A DNA stretch of 64,000 nucleotides from Ascaris suum (Eukaryota > Nematoda > Chromadorea > Rhabditida > Ascarididae). Shown here piece by piece: positions 1 through 15,400 of this stretch. Location of the stretch: the NCBI GenBank assembly GCA_013433145.1, contig CM024185.1, positions 5,745,001-5,809,000 on the forward strand, written 5' to 3'. The notes beneath the pieces are model-generated. The model was not told where the DNA came from, did not search any database, and saw only the letters and a program-made list of their open reading frames with translations. The position numbers and the translations under genes were made by a program. The number at the start of each line of letters is the position of its first letter. The first letter of the stretch is position 1.

Positions 1-311
1 AAGACATCCGATCAACCCGTCTACTCTATCTATTCTATATAACACAGAAGATCGTAAGCTATTTCACCCTTTCGTTCACGTTATCTCAAGAACCCTTCGC
101 TCGATTCGGGTCGTTTTTTTTCTTAAAGTGTTGGTCCATGCTTACGGGACCTATGTTTTTAGTGGATCTATTGCGCTTCTGGATTGAGATATTCTGGATA
201 ATATGGATTTTCCAGTCAAGCACTTTTGAAGATATCTTTTCGTGTGTTTGTCGCAATGTATCCATGTTTTTTGCATTACATGTACAATCACGTGCCGCAC
301 GTTTTGAGCTA

Positions 312-2287
312 TCGACCGCCCAGGGCGCGAGTCCGTTGTCGATTTCTCCGCCTTCTGCCCTTGTGAGCGCCGATGGCGCGAGTCTGTTAAGCATATGTTC
401 ATCGGATGTCTTTCGGGTCGCCGAAGGCGCGAGTCCGTTGTCGATCTTTTCGCCCTCTGGCCTGTGAGTCTGTTAATGATACCTTCATTAGCTGTCTTTC
501 CGAGCGAAGAGGGAGCGAGCCGTTCATCGACTTCATTTTCACCTGTCTTTAGTAGCGCCGAAGGAGCGAGCCCGTTGTGGATTTCGTCGTCTTCTATCTT
601 TCCTAGCGCCGATGGCGCGAGTTGGTTGTCGATCTCTTCGCCCTCTCCCTTTGTAGCGCCGATGGCGCGAGTCCGTCGTCGATTTTTTCGCCCTCTCCCT
701 TGTGAGCGCCGAAGGCGCGAGTCTGTTAACGATTTTCATTCAGCTGTCTTTCCGAGCGCCGAAGGCGCGAGTCGGTTAAATTTCTTCGTCTCCTTTTTGC
801 GAGCGCGATCGCGAGTCTGTTAACCATACCTTCATCAGCTGTCTTTCCGGCGCCCAAGGCGCGAGTCCCTTGTCCGATTTCTTCGCCCTCAGCCCTTGCG
901 AGCGCGAATGGCGAAGTCCGTTGTGAGTTTCGCTCCTCTTTTTCGGAGCTCCGAAATCGCGAGTCTGTTAAGATATGTTCTTCAGCTGTCTTTCCGAGCG
1001 CCTGAGGCGCGAGTCCCTTGTCGATTTCCTCGCCCTCAGGCTTGCGAGCGCCGAAGGCGCGAGTCCGTTGTTGATTTTTTCGCCCTCTGCTCTTGCGAGC
1101 GCGATGGCGCGGGTCTGTTAACCATAGGTTCATCATTTCCTGTCTTTGTTAGCGGTGAAGGAGCGAGTCCGTTCCATTTCTTCGTCTCCCTTTTTCCGAG
1201 CGCGAAATCGCGAGCCTGTTAAAGATTCCTTCATTAGCTGTCTTTCCGGGCCCGAAGGCGCGAGTCCTTGTCGATTTCTTCGTCTGTTTTTCCGAGCGAA
1301 GAGGGAGCGAGCCGTTCATCGATTCATTTCACCTGTCTTGTTAGCGCCGAAGGAGCGAGCCCGTTTTCGATTTTTTCGCCCTCTGCCCTTGCGAGCGCGT
1401 TGGCGCGAGTCTGTTAACCATATTTCATCAGCTGTCCTTCCGAGCGCCAAGGCGCGAGCTCTTGTCGATTTCTTCGGCTACTCTTTTTCCGAGCTCCTGA
1501 GGCGCTAGTCCCTTGTCGGTTTTTTCGCCCTGCTCCTGCGAGCGCGATGGCGCGAGTCTGTTAACCATGGGTTCATCATTTTCACCTGACTTTATTAGCG
1601 GCGAAGGAGCGAGTCCGTTGTGGATTTCGTCGTCTTCTGTCCTTCCTAGCGCCGATGGCGCGAGTTAGTCGTCGATTTCGTCGTCTCCTCTTTTTCCGAG
1701 CGCCCAAGGCGCGAGTCGGCTAACCATTTCTTCGTCTCCTCTTTTTCCGAGCGAAGAGGGAGCGAGCCGTTCATCGACTTCATTTTCACCTGTCTTTATT
1801 AGCGCCGAAGGCGCGAGTCCGTTGTGGATTTCGTCGTCTTCTATCTTTCCTAGCGCCGATGGCGCGAGTTGGTTGTCGATCTCTTCGCCCTCTCCCTTTG
1901 TGAGCGCCGAAGGCGCGAGTCCGTCGTCGATTTTTTCGCCCTCTCCCTTGTGAGCGCCGAAGGCGCGAGTCTGTTAACCATATTTCATCAGCTGTCTTTC
2001 CGAGCGCCCAAGGCGCGAGTCGGCTAACCATTTCTTCGTCTCCTCTTTTTCCGAGCTGCGAAATCGCGAGTCTGTTAAAGATACCTTCATTAGCTGTCTT
2101 TCCGGGCACCTAAGGCGCGAGTCCCTTGTCTCGATTTCTTCGCCCTCAGCCCTTGCGAGCGCGGATGGCGTGAGTCCGTTGTGAGTTTCGTCGTCTCCTC
2201 TTTTTCCGAGCTCCGAAATCGCGAGTCTGTTAAGGATATGTTCATCAGCTGTCTTTCCAAGCGCCGAAGGCGCGAGTCCGTTAACAG
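312..2287. repeat. GC-rich minisatellite array, 50-bp unit, about 40 degenerate copies
   Basis: The unit is 50 bp: copies beginning GCGCCGATGGCGCGAG at about 608 and 658 are exactly 50 bases apart, and the next block follows at the same spacing. Each unit carries a small dyad (GCGCC, a 2-3 base loop, GGCGC). Two unit types are mixed: one continues with a CGATTT..TTCGCCCTC segment, the other with a TTAACCAT..CAGCTGTCTTTCC segment. Larger blocks are duplicated too: about 200 bp from 523 recur almost unchanged from 1,770, an offset of 1,247 bp. Long open frames run on both strands, but 50 is not a multiple of three, so each frame cycles through the unit and repeats its peptide every 150 bp. I read this as satellite DNA, not a gene. 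It is far more GC-rich than its surroundings. Confidence 0.93.
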
Positions 2288-2289
2288 CG

Positions 2290-5200
2290 CAAATAAGCCG
2301 CATTCATAGCATCCCTATCAGGGAATCGGCCTGCTGTTAAATGCGAAGATCGTGGCGCATCCACAACGCTATGAAGGATATGCGTATTGCGGAAAAACTG
2401 CAGCAGCCATTGTTCTCACTCGAACTCACAGCCACGACTACAACCTCCCGCAAGAATGAAACGACGTTTACTGGGTGGCGAATGCGGTCACTCCCACACC
2501 TGCAATCTCCCTCACATTTGTAAAGTAGCCTCTTCGTTTCTATTTTTGCACTCTTCCACTGTCACTGATCAACATGTGCCTCGTTACCAATTGGGGAGAG
2601 TTACAGATTAGAATTGTGATATACAAAAACCTCACAAATGGGACCTCGTTATTTCCTAAGCGTAAAGATTTTTTATGTTGTAACGCCTTCATTCACGAAC
2701 TTCTCAGAACTTATGACAGTCTTAGAGAGTTCCTACATTCCATTGAGAGAGACTGTGAATGGATGAAGAGAAGCAGGAAAAGGAGCTGATCTACGTAAAA
2801 AGGACCAAAGGGCCACCACACCATTTGACCATTCCTTCTTTCCCCTACCTCGAGAGCCGATCACCAACTAGGATTCGCAGCATTACTATTACTTGCTGTG
2901 CGTACTAATCATTCATTTCGCGCTCGGCAATAACTATTAAATGTGCAAAACTTAACAACTATTCTGTGGCGTGGACAGAAAATTGATAACAACATAACAT
3001 ACCTTGTAAACAAAGTGTTACCTTAATACATGTTCAGGTAGATCTCTGCAACATGTTGCAAGCGTGTGCGTGAAAGGGCAAGTATTAAAGAAGTAGGGCG
3101 GTAGCAGAAAGGGGGGAGGGAGGAACGACGTGACAAAGAAGGGAAAAGGGATATTCCTGCCCCCTATACATGCCTCCCTCGAAGTCCATCGCACCGTAAG
3201 AAGGGACTTATTTATACTTCATCAACTACGGTGGCACCGAAAAAACTTCAGGTGCACCTGCCTTAGCCACATCAGTGCGAGTCGAAACACATAAAAACCG
3301 GGTTGGACCGTTCGCCATAGCCCATAACTGTACGAGGCTGATAAACCACATTCAACAATTTCTGCATTATTTTCCAGCAAGGAAAACAGTGCACTTTCTT
3401 TTCTTATCAAATGAATCGAACGCCAGTATTAACAGAAGGGAAACTAAATAATCCGATAAGCTAACCACTGTCAATCCCAATGCACAACGCCATTCTGCCC
3501 ATATTACGCGGTCTTCGCAACAGAAAGCTGATGAGTTAGAGCCCTTGAATCGAAGCAGCCGAGTTAACGAGATCGAAATGAAAAAATAACTGCAGCGATT
3601 GTGACATAAGGAGCGTTGATTGTCCAGTCAAAACTTCACATCTCTATCTTTCCTTCCTCTTTCCTTAGGAAAGTACCACGAATGACCACGGACTATAAAA
3701 CATGACATCCCCATCTCTTTCAAAGAAGAAAAACCAGTTTCTGCGACTTAAAACAGCGATATGCCTCCTTTCACCAAGGATGTGGCACACGAAACGCGAC
3801 CCACCGAGCGCAACAATGTCCTATCTTCAATAAAGCACGACGAATAGCCGCAACACGACATAACTGACGCAAAAATGACAAGAATACACCGGATGCGATA
3901 GTAAAATTCTATAGGTCGCAGAGCAAACTGATATGTCTGCGAGCTCATTTGTTAAAAGAGGAGTTCAGAAGATTACACATTAAAATAAAGCGTCAAAGCG
4001 GTACTTTTAAGGCATAGCGTATGAGAAAGGAGCGAAAAAAATGCCCATCCATCCTTTCAATTTCAAAAGCGATCCGCTGCTCGCTTCTAAAACGTGAAAA
4101 TATAGAAGAACGCACCGTAGCTAACGAACATTGTTATCCACTGTGCGTTTTTTTGTACTTTCGGCCGCGCGAGAACCAAACACTTTGAACACCCAAATAC
4201 TCAAGTGCTCAAGTACTCAAGTACTCAAGGACCCAAAGTGTCATTGAATGCAGTACGCAACTGATACTGAATAATGTGTGAAACAAAACGACAGCCACAT
4301 ATGACATTTTGCTACCGCGCAAATATTCCATCATGATTAACTCTGCTAAAATAGGCAATTCCAGCCAAGCTAGGACTCATAGTTTCAATTCACTTTCTTG
4401 GCTTTTTTTTGATTAAGGCGTTTAGGTAGCACTTTGGGTGCAACTACGGCCAAAAGTTTGAGCCTACTATATTTCGAATCCGTTCAGTACCCCGAAATAA
4501 CTATCCTAATTTGATACCTTTCTTAACTGAATAGTAATTTGAATGCGATTCCGTAACTCATATCGAGATTGACTATATGATTCATTCACCACAAATAATT
4601 CATTAAAAGCAAAAAAAGAAACTTCAGTGCTCGGCACGAATTAGTCAGGCGAAAATATCAACCAGCAGCAACAAGCCATATTAAACGGAAACCGTAAAAT
4701 TAACGAATAAACAGTTTGGAAGCTGACTGAGGACGCCCTTGAGCACAAATCCCGACCTTCTAGCCTGGATCTCGTCATTACGCATGGATCATGCCTTCCA
4801 AATATGTGCATCACCAAACTTTCACATTATTCACCTGCCTCCACTGCTAGCTCCACCTCTATCCCTCCTTCTCCTCCCCTTTCCACAACAATATAGACGT
4901 ATCCACAAAAAGCACAAAAGGGGAAGCTAGCTTCCAGCATATTTCTTCAACCACAGTATTAGCTATTGCCTGGCAAATGATCCGATTCAACGCACAAATC
5001 AGCATTGCCTCACCGACATCTTCACGCAGCTCAACGCCATACTAAATGCAGCCGTTTCGAACTAAACGCTCACGTGGTTGATAAACACCGAACGCAAAGG
5101 TGAAACGAGGCCGTGCTTCACGAAGAAACATCTTCGCCTATGATCAACACAGAGAAAAAGCTTTCGGCACTTAGATCTGTCTATCATATCGTGTTTTTAA

Positions 5201-7860
5201 CTGATAAGGCCAAACACACCAGTCAATGCCGAACAACTTCAGTCTATCCTTAAAAAATAGAAAAGAATCACTACAACGAAATGCATCTCTGAGTGCAGCT
5301 TCTTAAAGTGTCGGTTGCCTCTTTACATCTTTCTATTTTTAACGAGGTATTCCAACGTTATGCATTTGGAGTTTTTGGTTTCCATTTGCTTCGGCTTCGC
5401 TAGACGGCTTTTTGGTCATCTTAAAACGTTCACCGATCCTACTGCCTCCATTCCTTTCTCTCTGTCTCACCTCCTTCCCACTTTCGACTAAATCTTTTGC
5501 AGACGAGGAATTTAGTCAAATTTTAAATCTTCTACAATAAAATCCCCAAAAAAATTAGTAACTTCCCGTGGTCAATAGTAATTTATCTATTGTAGCACTT
5601 CCTCCTCCTCTTGCCCTCAAGTCATTTGTGGTCAGTATTAAGTCTTTTCTATCAAACGTTCCCAGAGAGGCATTAGTAATTTCATTATGCAAGCCTACGT
5701 CTCATTATATTACCACGGATCGTTTCATTTCACACCATAAGGCAATTCGGGCTGAACGCTCTACCTCATGCTTTCTGGCATTGCAATTTGCATGCGTCTA
5801 CAATCCGCCTTAATTGGAGTTTTTAAGCTTCTACACCTATTTATGCGAACAGCATGCAAATTTTTAATTGTCTTATAGTGCTCATTGTATAACTTTATGT
5901 AAATTTCGGTGTGTTACATTCGGCTCTAAAAAATTTACCGATCTTTTTCAAATTGCAAGAATGAAATTGAAAAATGAAAACGAAAATCACTTCTAACAAT
6001 CAGCACGAAAATCACCAAACATATCTGAATTCGGTACTCAAGGAAAACTTAGGTTGTTAGAGTTTTTTGGTAAATATTTCTTCAAGGCTAATTCTATTAC
6101 TAAAAATCTCAATTAATAACAAACGTTCCATAAAACATCATCGTTTAGCAAATTTTCCGAGCGTACTCATGCTTTCGTATTTAAATCACCTTATTTATCA
6201 GCGGCTATCACTATCATATATCACTATTAGTTATCAAAACCGGCACCCGTAATCTAGAAAAACGCGGACTTATTAGTGATATGCACAATGATATAAATTC
6301 CCAATCTGCAGATAGATCAAGCATAAAACTTCCTCTAAACCTTTGATATGAAATGAGGCATTCAGCCGCTCTTTGCATATTGTTCAGTATAAAACAGGCC
6401 AGATTAGTTTTTATATTGGGATGCCAATTGAGCTAAATAACATGGGACATACCAGAAACGGCAACGAAAGCAGGATGGATTAGGTAGGAGGACCTTCGGA
6501 TAACGCATGATGGACCTGCCCGCATGACTTGCACTTGTCGCAGATATTCTCCTCCCTTTCCCCTCTCCTCTCCCGCCCTCAGTTTTCATTATCAGGTCGA
6601 TTAACTTCAAATACAGTCAGCCATCTCATGATTGTCACGAAAAAGTGTTCTTGAACCAAAAAAATTGGGAAATAAAAGAAATCGAATATCGGAGGCTTTG
6701 AAAATATTATTGCACTATACAAAAATTTTGCAGCATAAAAATAACCGACGGGTTTCCATAAACTCAATAATACCTATTCATCTATCATCGAAAAGAAAAA
6801 TTCTTTCATATAGGTTAGCACTACTCATCTTAGCTTAGTCATTCTTTGAAAGTAGAGGTATTGTATTTGAAGGAAGAGTTGGATTTCGTAAGATGGTACT
6901 ATCCTACAAAGGTGTGATGTAGGCATTCTACTATTTATTCGATTCGAAGTACACCTAATGAGAAATATCTAGAAATAAAGAGAAACAACAAGTTTCTGGA
7001 AAGGTAACAAAGCAATACATAGAATGAAGCGTAATCAGAAAACGACTGTCGAGGAATTTTCAGTCTATATTCCAGCTAGGTTGTCGCCATCAAGTCAGCT
7101 AATGGCGACAGATTTTAGAGGAATGATATTTTAAAAAAGGTTAACCTCTGCGCTGCATAATAAAGAACAACTGTTAGAATCCTCAGCTATTATTTTTGAG
7201 TGCAATAAGACTTGAAAGTTAAAAAATCGATGATTTCATTGCTCAGTGATTTTATAAATAAATGATCCAAGCTGATATCGTCGACGATATTAACAATCAC
7301 CACGATTACTCAAGGCATTACTTTTTAGCTAGAAGATCGATTGCGTTGCACGCAGCTACCATGAGAGTAAACAGTATTGAGATTGCTGCGTAAAAATACC
7401 GTTTACGCTTTTTATAGGAGATTCACGTCGGCCACCTTAATGCTGCTACCATAATCGAATTTAAAAACTTGCTCGAATTCGTAAGAAATTGTTGTTAATT
7501 AAGTTTTTCCTCAAATCTTTCAAAAAAAAAAGAGTTAGTAAATTATACTGAAAATTGATCGATCAGTTGCAAATCAATCTCATATTTCGGAGTTTTCAAA
7601 TGCCTCATAACACTTAAATAATCACCAGCATCTCCGACTTAAATATAAAAAAACTAACGAGAAAATATATGCAATATCATTTCAGTGTAAACTCGTCAAC
7701 TATTTCTCATTTTTATATGAATCAACGATGCAAAAAGAAACCAACTGACTCTCAGCAATCGTGAACTCGAAGAACTGTCACGTTGCATATCACATAAACA
7801 AATACGCTTTGCCACAAATAATACAACGAAGGCGGCATGTATCGATATACTAACATACTG
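2290..7860. other. Intergenic stretch without a supported gene
   Basis: No ORF here shows both a convincing protein and matching splice signals. The best open frames, about 2,574-2,789 on plus and 3,410-3,222 on minus, are short and unrecognised. Pyrimidine-rich patches of CCTCC/CTCCCC type occur near 4,850-4,885 and 6,545-6,580. A small tandem repeat lies at 4,196-4,238. Confidence 0.6.
4196..4238. repeat. Short tandem repeat, unit near ACTCAAGT
   Basis: Four to five imperfect copies of a 10-bp unit (TACTCAAGTA and variants) lie head to tail, flanked by ACCCAAA at both ends. Confidence 0.8.
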
Positions 7861-7869
7861 CTTACGGCG

Positions 7870-8300
7870 ACTATCGACCTAGCGTTCATTCTTCGGTACG
7901 ATGCATAACAAAGATGGAACAGCGGATAGCCCCGAATCTCGATTTTAGTCTACAGACTGCCATACCTGCAACACGACGCAGATAAAACGACGTTATAGCG
8001 GCGGACATTTCAAGGTTAATATTTTCTTCGCTCGTGAAGGCATTCTCACATGCAGTAGATGACCGCTTTGAAATCGAAATGGTGGACACTGTCCACCTAT
8101 GTCCGCCAAACCTGTTCATCGATTTGCCGTGCCATATTAGTAATAAGAGTGTTGAAAAAGGCGCCATAGGCTAACAACAATTACTACCATCTCGACCAGA
8201 AGCGATTGTGATGGGGATGTTGCTGCATAGTTGTCACGCTTTTGCCCGCTGGTATCAAAAATTCAGAACGGAACCAGCAAGCGAACTTTGGACCACTTTA
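7870..8300 (-). other. Coding-like but unresolved minus-strand stretch
   Basis: Composition here is less AT-rich than the flanks. On the minus strand a splice-acceptor-like TTGTTGTTAG at about 8,169 opens a frame reading YGAFFNTLITNMARQIDEQ, followed by GTTTGG, a weak donor. Another frame of the same strand stays open for 93 codons (8,167-7,886). I do not recognise either peptide and cannot join them into one model. It may be exons of an unrecognised gene or part of an old element. Confidence 0.2.
8081..8097. repeat. Perfect 17-bp palindrome
   Basis: GGTGGACA-C-TGTCCACC is an exact dyad with one central base. A half-site-like CTGTCCACC occurs again near 10,741. Confidence 0.8.
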
Positions 8301-8411
8301 TCCTTGTTCGTATGGCATTGCTTCCAGATGTTGAAAAGCTATAAGCACTTTTAACAACATTGTATATAAATCGACGAGAAAGACTTCCAGTTTGTGAGGT
8401 TAGGTTAAATC

Positions 8412-8439
8412 CGGTTCTATTGCTATAGCAAAAGAACCG
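8412..8439. repeat. Near-perfect 28-bp palindrome
   Basis: The arms CGGTTCT and AGAACCG flank TTGC-TATA-GCAA. Thirteen of fourteen base pairs match, and the single mismatch is A opposite A. It could be a hairpin or a transcription-factor dyad. Nothing nearby decides which. Confidence 0.75.
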
Positions 8440-11666
<3,227 letters not shown>

Positions 11667-11699
11667 ACATGGTCCATTAATACCCGTCAATAAAAATCA

Positions 11700-11885
11700 A
11701 CCAAATGATTGAATACAGTATTTGAGGAACTGACACGACATGCTTTTCTTGAGGAACTGGCATCACACGTTTTTGCAAATCGCTCACCTGTGAGCCTTGC
11801 ATTTTTGCACATCGCTCACCTGAGCTTTGCATTTTTGCATATCGCTCACCTGAGCCTTGCATTTTTGCACATCGCTCATCTCATC
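11700..11885. repeat. Minisatellite, unit about 30 bp containing TTTTTGCACATCGCTCACCT
   Basis: From about 11,768 there are four imperfect copies of a 29-31 bp unit built on GCATTTTTGCA and ATCGCTCACCTGAGC. Just upstream GAGGAACTG-CA occurs twice (about 11,724 and 11,752). Small ORFs on both strands here are products of the repeat. Confidence 0.85.
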
Positions 11886-12223
11886 AACTAACTTCACTAC
11901 TACCGAAAAATGACATGCGGAAAATCACCTTTATATTTTTATGGGTCCGAATGCCCACATGAGTTACTCAAAAAAGTGATGCAATTCTTTTCTGGCCTAA
12001 TCAAGCAAAATGTTTCCGAACTTTTTGAGAAATTAAAATGTCTATATTTCCCTTTGAATTCAATGTGAAATCTGTTATCCAGAAATGTACTCATCAGCTC
12101 CAACTTTAGTGACTTTCAAGTTGAAAGCATCAAGCAACGAAACATTTTTTGAGAAGTAAATATTACTATGCGCTCATGAGTACGCAACTAGTTTAGAGCC
12201 CTCAAAAAAGTTTGCACGAGCAG

Positions 12224-12478
12224 CTAGCCTGATAAAGAAAGCCCTCGATTGGTGACGATTTCATCGTTGCTCAGCTCGAGAACCTTGGCGTCCATAACAT
12301 CACGTCGACCAAGTTCAGCTTCTGATGACGCCACCCTTTCATCACCTTTAAAATCACTACCCTCACAACCTCCTAACCTCCATCTAAGTACTTGCTTAAC
12401 GAACGGAACAATGACTACGGCGGAAAGGCCCTCATGGCTTAATGTCAGTCTGCAGCAAACCGCCTGAGACAACTTCAC
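12224..12478 (-). other. 84-codon open frame overlapping the last exon of the nucleotidyltransferase-like gene
   Basis: This frame ends in a polar, charged tail and runs open through the 3' end of the gene above it. It is offset from the frame used in the chosen terminal exon. It would need a phase-2 donor upstream, and I could not find one. It is the main alternative for the C terminus of that gene, or simply a chance open frame. Confidence 0.25.
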
Positions 12479-15400
12479 CGAACATCACCAAACTCAATAA
12501 CTGTGTTTTATGGATTGCTGATCCTGAAACAATTTTTTTTCAAAAACTGAAAAATGAGATCGACTCTTGACAGTCGCCATTTTTATGATAAAGCTTAGCG
12601 GCAATTTGAGCGATTTTAGAAAAGCGCGTTCAAATGCGGAAAATCGCTGCATCCGTCGTATCCCCCTTTCCTCTCTTCTCACTAAGGGTAGCCAAGCAAA
12701 AGAAATTGCAGAAAGCTACCAGCTCTGTGTTGCCTTCAATAATCCTCTCATCTAACTGCTGCAAATATGGCGACGTTTAATTCAATTCCCACTATGATCC
12801 TCTTCTTTTAACTGCAAATGCCACTACCTTTTGGCAGTCCGCATGCGTTTATCTCATAATAAGTGAAAATGAAAACATGAGTCGACTAATTCAACTCAAT
12901 AAAATATGTGAGCATATCCTAGCCAAATGCATTTGCATATATCCATAACGAAATACCTCTTAGAATCCGGAACGGTATCTGACGTTGAGTGTTTTCGTCG
13001 ATTTCCCTAGATTGTGTCGGCGATACGGAAAAATCCCCAGAAGCTACACGAGTGGAAGGCTCCCTTCCAATCGATATTGTTGAATTCTCCACAGTATCGC
13101 GAATCGTTGTAGTGGTCAAAGCTCTGGACGTTTCATTTATATGGGTGCCATCTGTGACTTCGACATCTTCACTAATTAAAACTTTCGTTCCATGCTTCGT
13201 TTCCTTTCGCAAATCGTCTTCCTCTTTAGTTATTTGCAATCGTTCACTTTCCGTTTGTTTTTCTTCTTCCATATCTCCATCAGCGGCTAATACACGGAGC
13301 TCCATCGATGAAATTGCGGAATCAATTTTCCAATCATAGAATTCACCAAAATCCGCCTGAAAGGATGACGTCATCTGTAAAACAATTACCAACTTACGAA
13401 CCATGAATATAAAACTTTCATAAGTGCATAACTTTTATTCTTAAAAAAAAAAGTAAAAGGCGATCTAAATAAGCGAAGCGAATTGTTCTTTACAAAAATT
13501 GCCGTCAAAAATTTTGCATCAAATTTATAATCAATCGGATCGAAAAATTGCAATTATTAAGGACGAAAAAAATACCACGCTAAAATCTACGACTTATAAG
13601 GATAAGAAAATCCATAAAGTATCCGAAACAACAAACAATCGAAGCAATGCAACCTTCAAGAGTTCGTCGATCGTTTCCATGTGAAGGTTGGTGCTCGCAT
13701 CGGTGGGAGCGATAAGACAAGACGAAGTGAAATCATCAGAATGAGGTGTAATTTCTCTACCGTCGTATCCACGCCATATGAACGTACCTTTCACAACATA
13801 TTTGCAATAAAACTCTTGCATCCTCTGAATATGGATCAGTTTATATAAAAGTGCAGCATTTCCAATAAGATCTGCGCCAAATGTTGCATTTCATATTCGG
13901 GGACTTATCGATCTGGAGTTGATACTAAATGGCAAACAGTGGAAAGCGCATCACTGTGCCGCGTGAGAGACAGATAAGCGGCTCTACGAAACGGATAAGT
14001 ACACGTGTATACAAAGATGCTCCAAAATGTCGGAGAATCGGGATCTTCTGCATGGAAAGACCGATCGCATTTATTAAAGCAATAGTCCACGAGTGTAATT
14101 AATCCAAAACTCAAGGATGTCCCAACAAAAACGATCGATCGCATCATATATATGTCTCATTCAAATTCCTTTCATGATATTCATCGACCTCTTTACAAAG
14201 ACAACTCCACAGTTAAGAAAAATTCACTTAAAAGGAAAGAAAATTTTTCGGCACGAACAGTCACAAGAGATGAAAAGAACATGAAGAGAGACGAACTTTA
14301 GTCGTGAAGAAGCGTTTAACGCGATCCACAATGAAATCCCTCACTTCGTTGCTTGCTGCTCTAAATCCATGAGCCCTCAGTTTATAATAACTGAAAACTA
14401 TCTGTGTAAACAGATGGGTATATCGAAGCAAACTCCAAATCACCGAAACAAGGAAGTAGAAGGGGGTGATCCCTTCATTCCCCCTTTCCCTCCCCTCCAT
14501 CCTTTTACACGGAATTTAAGTGGCAGAGTTAATTCATTGAAGCCAATAGATTCATATCAATCGAACTACTCTGAATGCTCAAACTTCCTCTCTACTTTGT
14601 AGGTTACAAAGAGCAAATGGTTTCGTCATTCTCAGACCTCATCCGACGCTCCGCTCTGTACGAGACACTTTACTGTAGAAGACCACATTAAAAAATAATT
14701 GCAATCAAGCAGTTCAAGCTCAAAATGCAATCCCGGCAAAAAAACCAAATCAATAACTAATCGCTGCCTATTTTCTACTAACGGAAATTGATTGTGAGCT
14801 TATGGCATATAGAGAGCGCAGCAAACGAACGGCACTTTGAACAAATTGGTGCTTCTTTTCACTAAAAAAAAATCTCTGATCTATTCGGTTCTTTTTTCGC
14901 AACCACGTGAATACTGTTAAAAGTTTTCAGAACAGAAACAAATTCTGCCCATGAAATTTTAAATCAACCCAAATCAGCGTTAACTTATTTGGGGATGTTC
15001 CAGTACCCAACCTCTCAGGTATAGACAAGTCATTAAAAAACATATTTTCAGCTTTGAACACTTCCAAATATGAAGTAACCCGGCGATTTGATTTTTGACT
15101 GATAATGGCGAATCGGCGTCTAGCGCACCGAAATGAGCCAAAATATCGTCTCTTGTAATACTACGAGCAAAAAAACCCCGTTTATGAAGCTTGTCGACGG
15201 AAAACCAATTTAAGAGATGCTATATACAGCTACAGATCGCTAGAGTATTCACTGCTCTAGAAATCAGAGAAAAACGACTATCAAGATCCTTTAAAACATT
15301 GAAGTAACCATGACTAGAGCAATGTTTTCTTGAATGATTTCATCCCATTCACGGAATATCGACTTTAAAGATGAGGTTCGCGCCTCCCCATTCTTTCACT

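Noticed and set aside
138..2303. Many ORFs of 60-142 codons on both strands within the first 2.3 kb
   Set aside because: They are translations of the 50-bp satellite. The peptides recur every 150 bp and both strands are open, so they do not indicate genes.
12249..13339. Plus-strand ORFs at 12,249-12,467 and 12,989-13,339
   Set aside because: They are antisense shadows of exons of the minus-strand nucleotidyltransferase-like gene.
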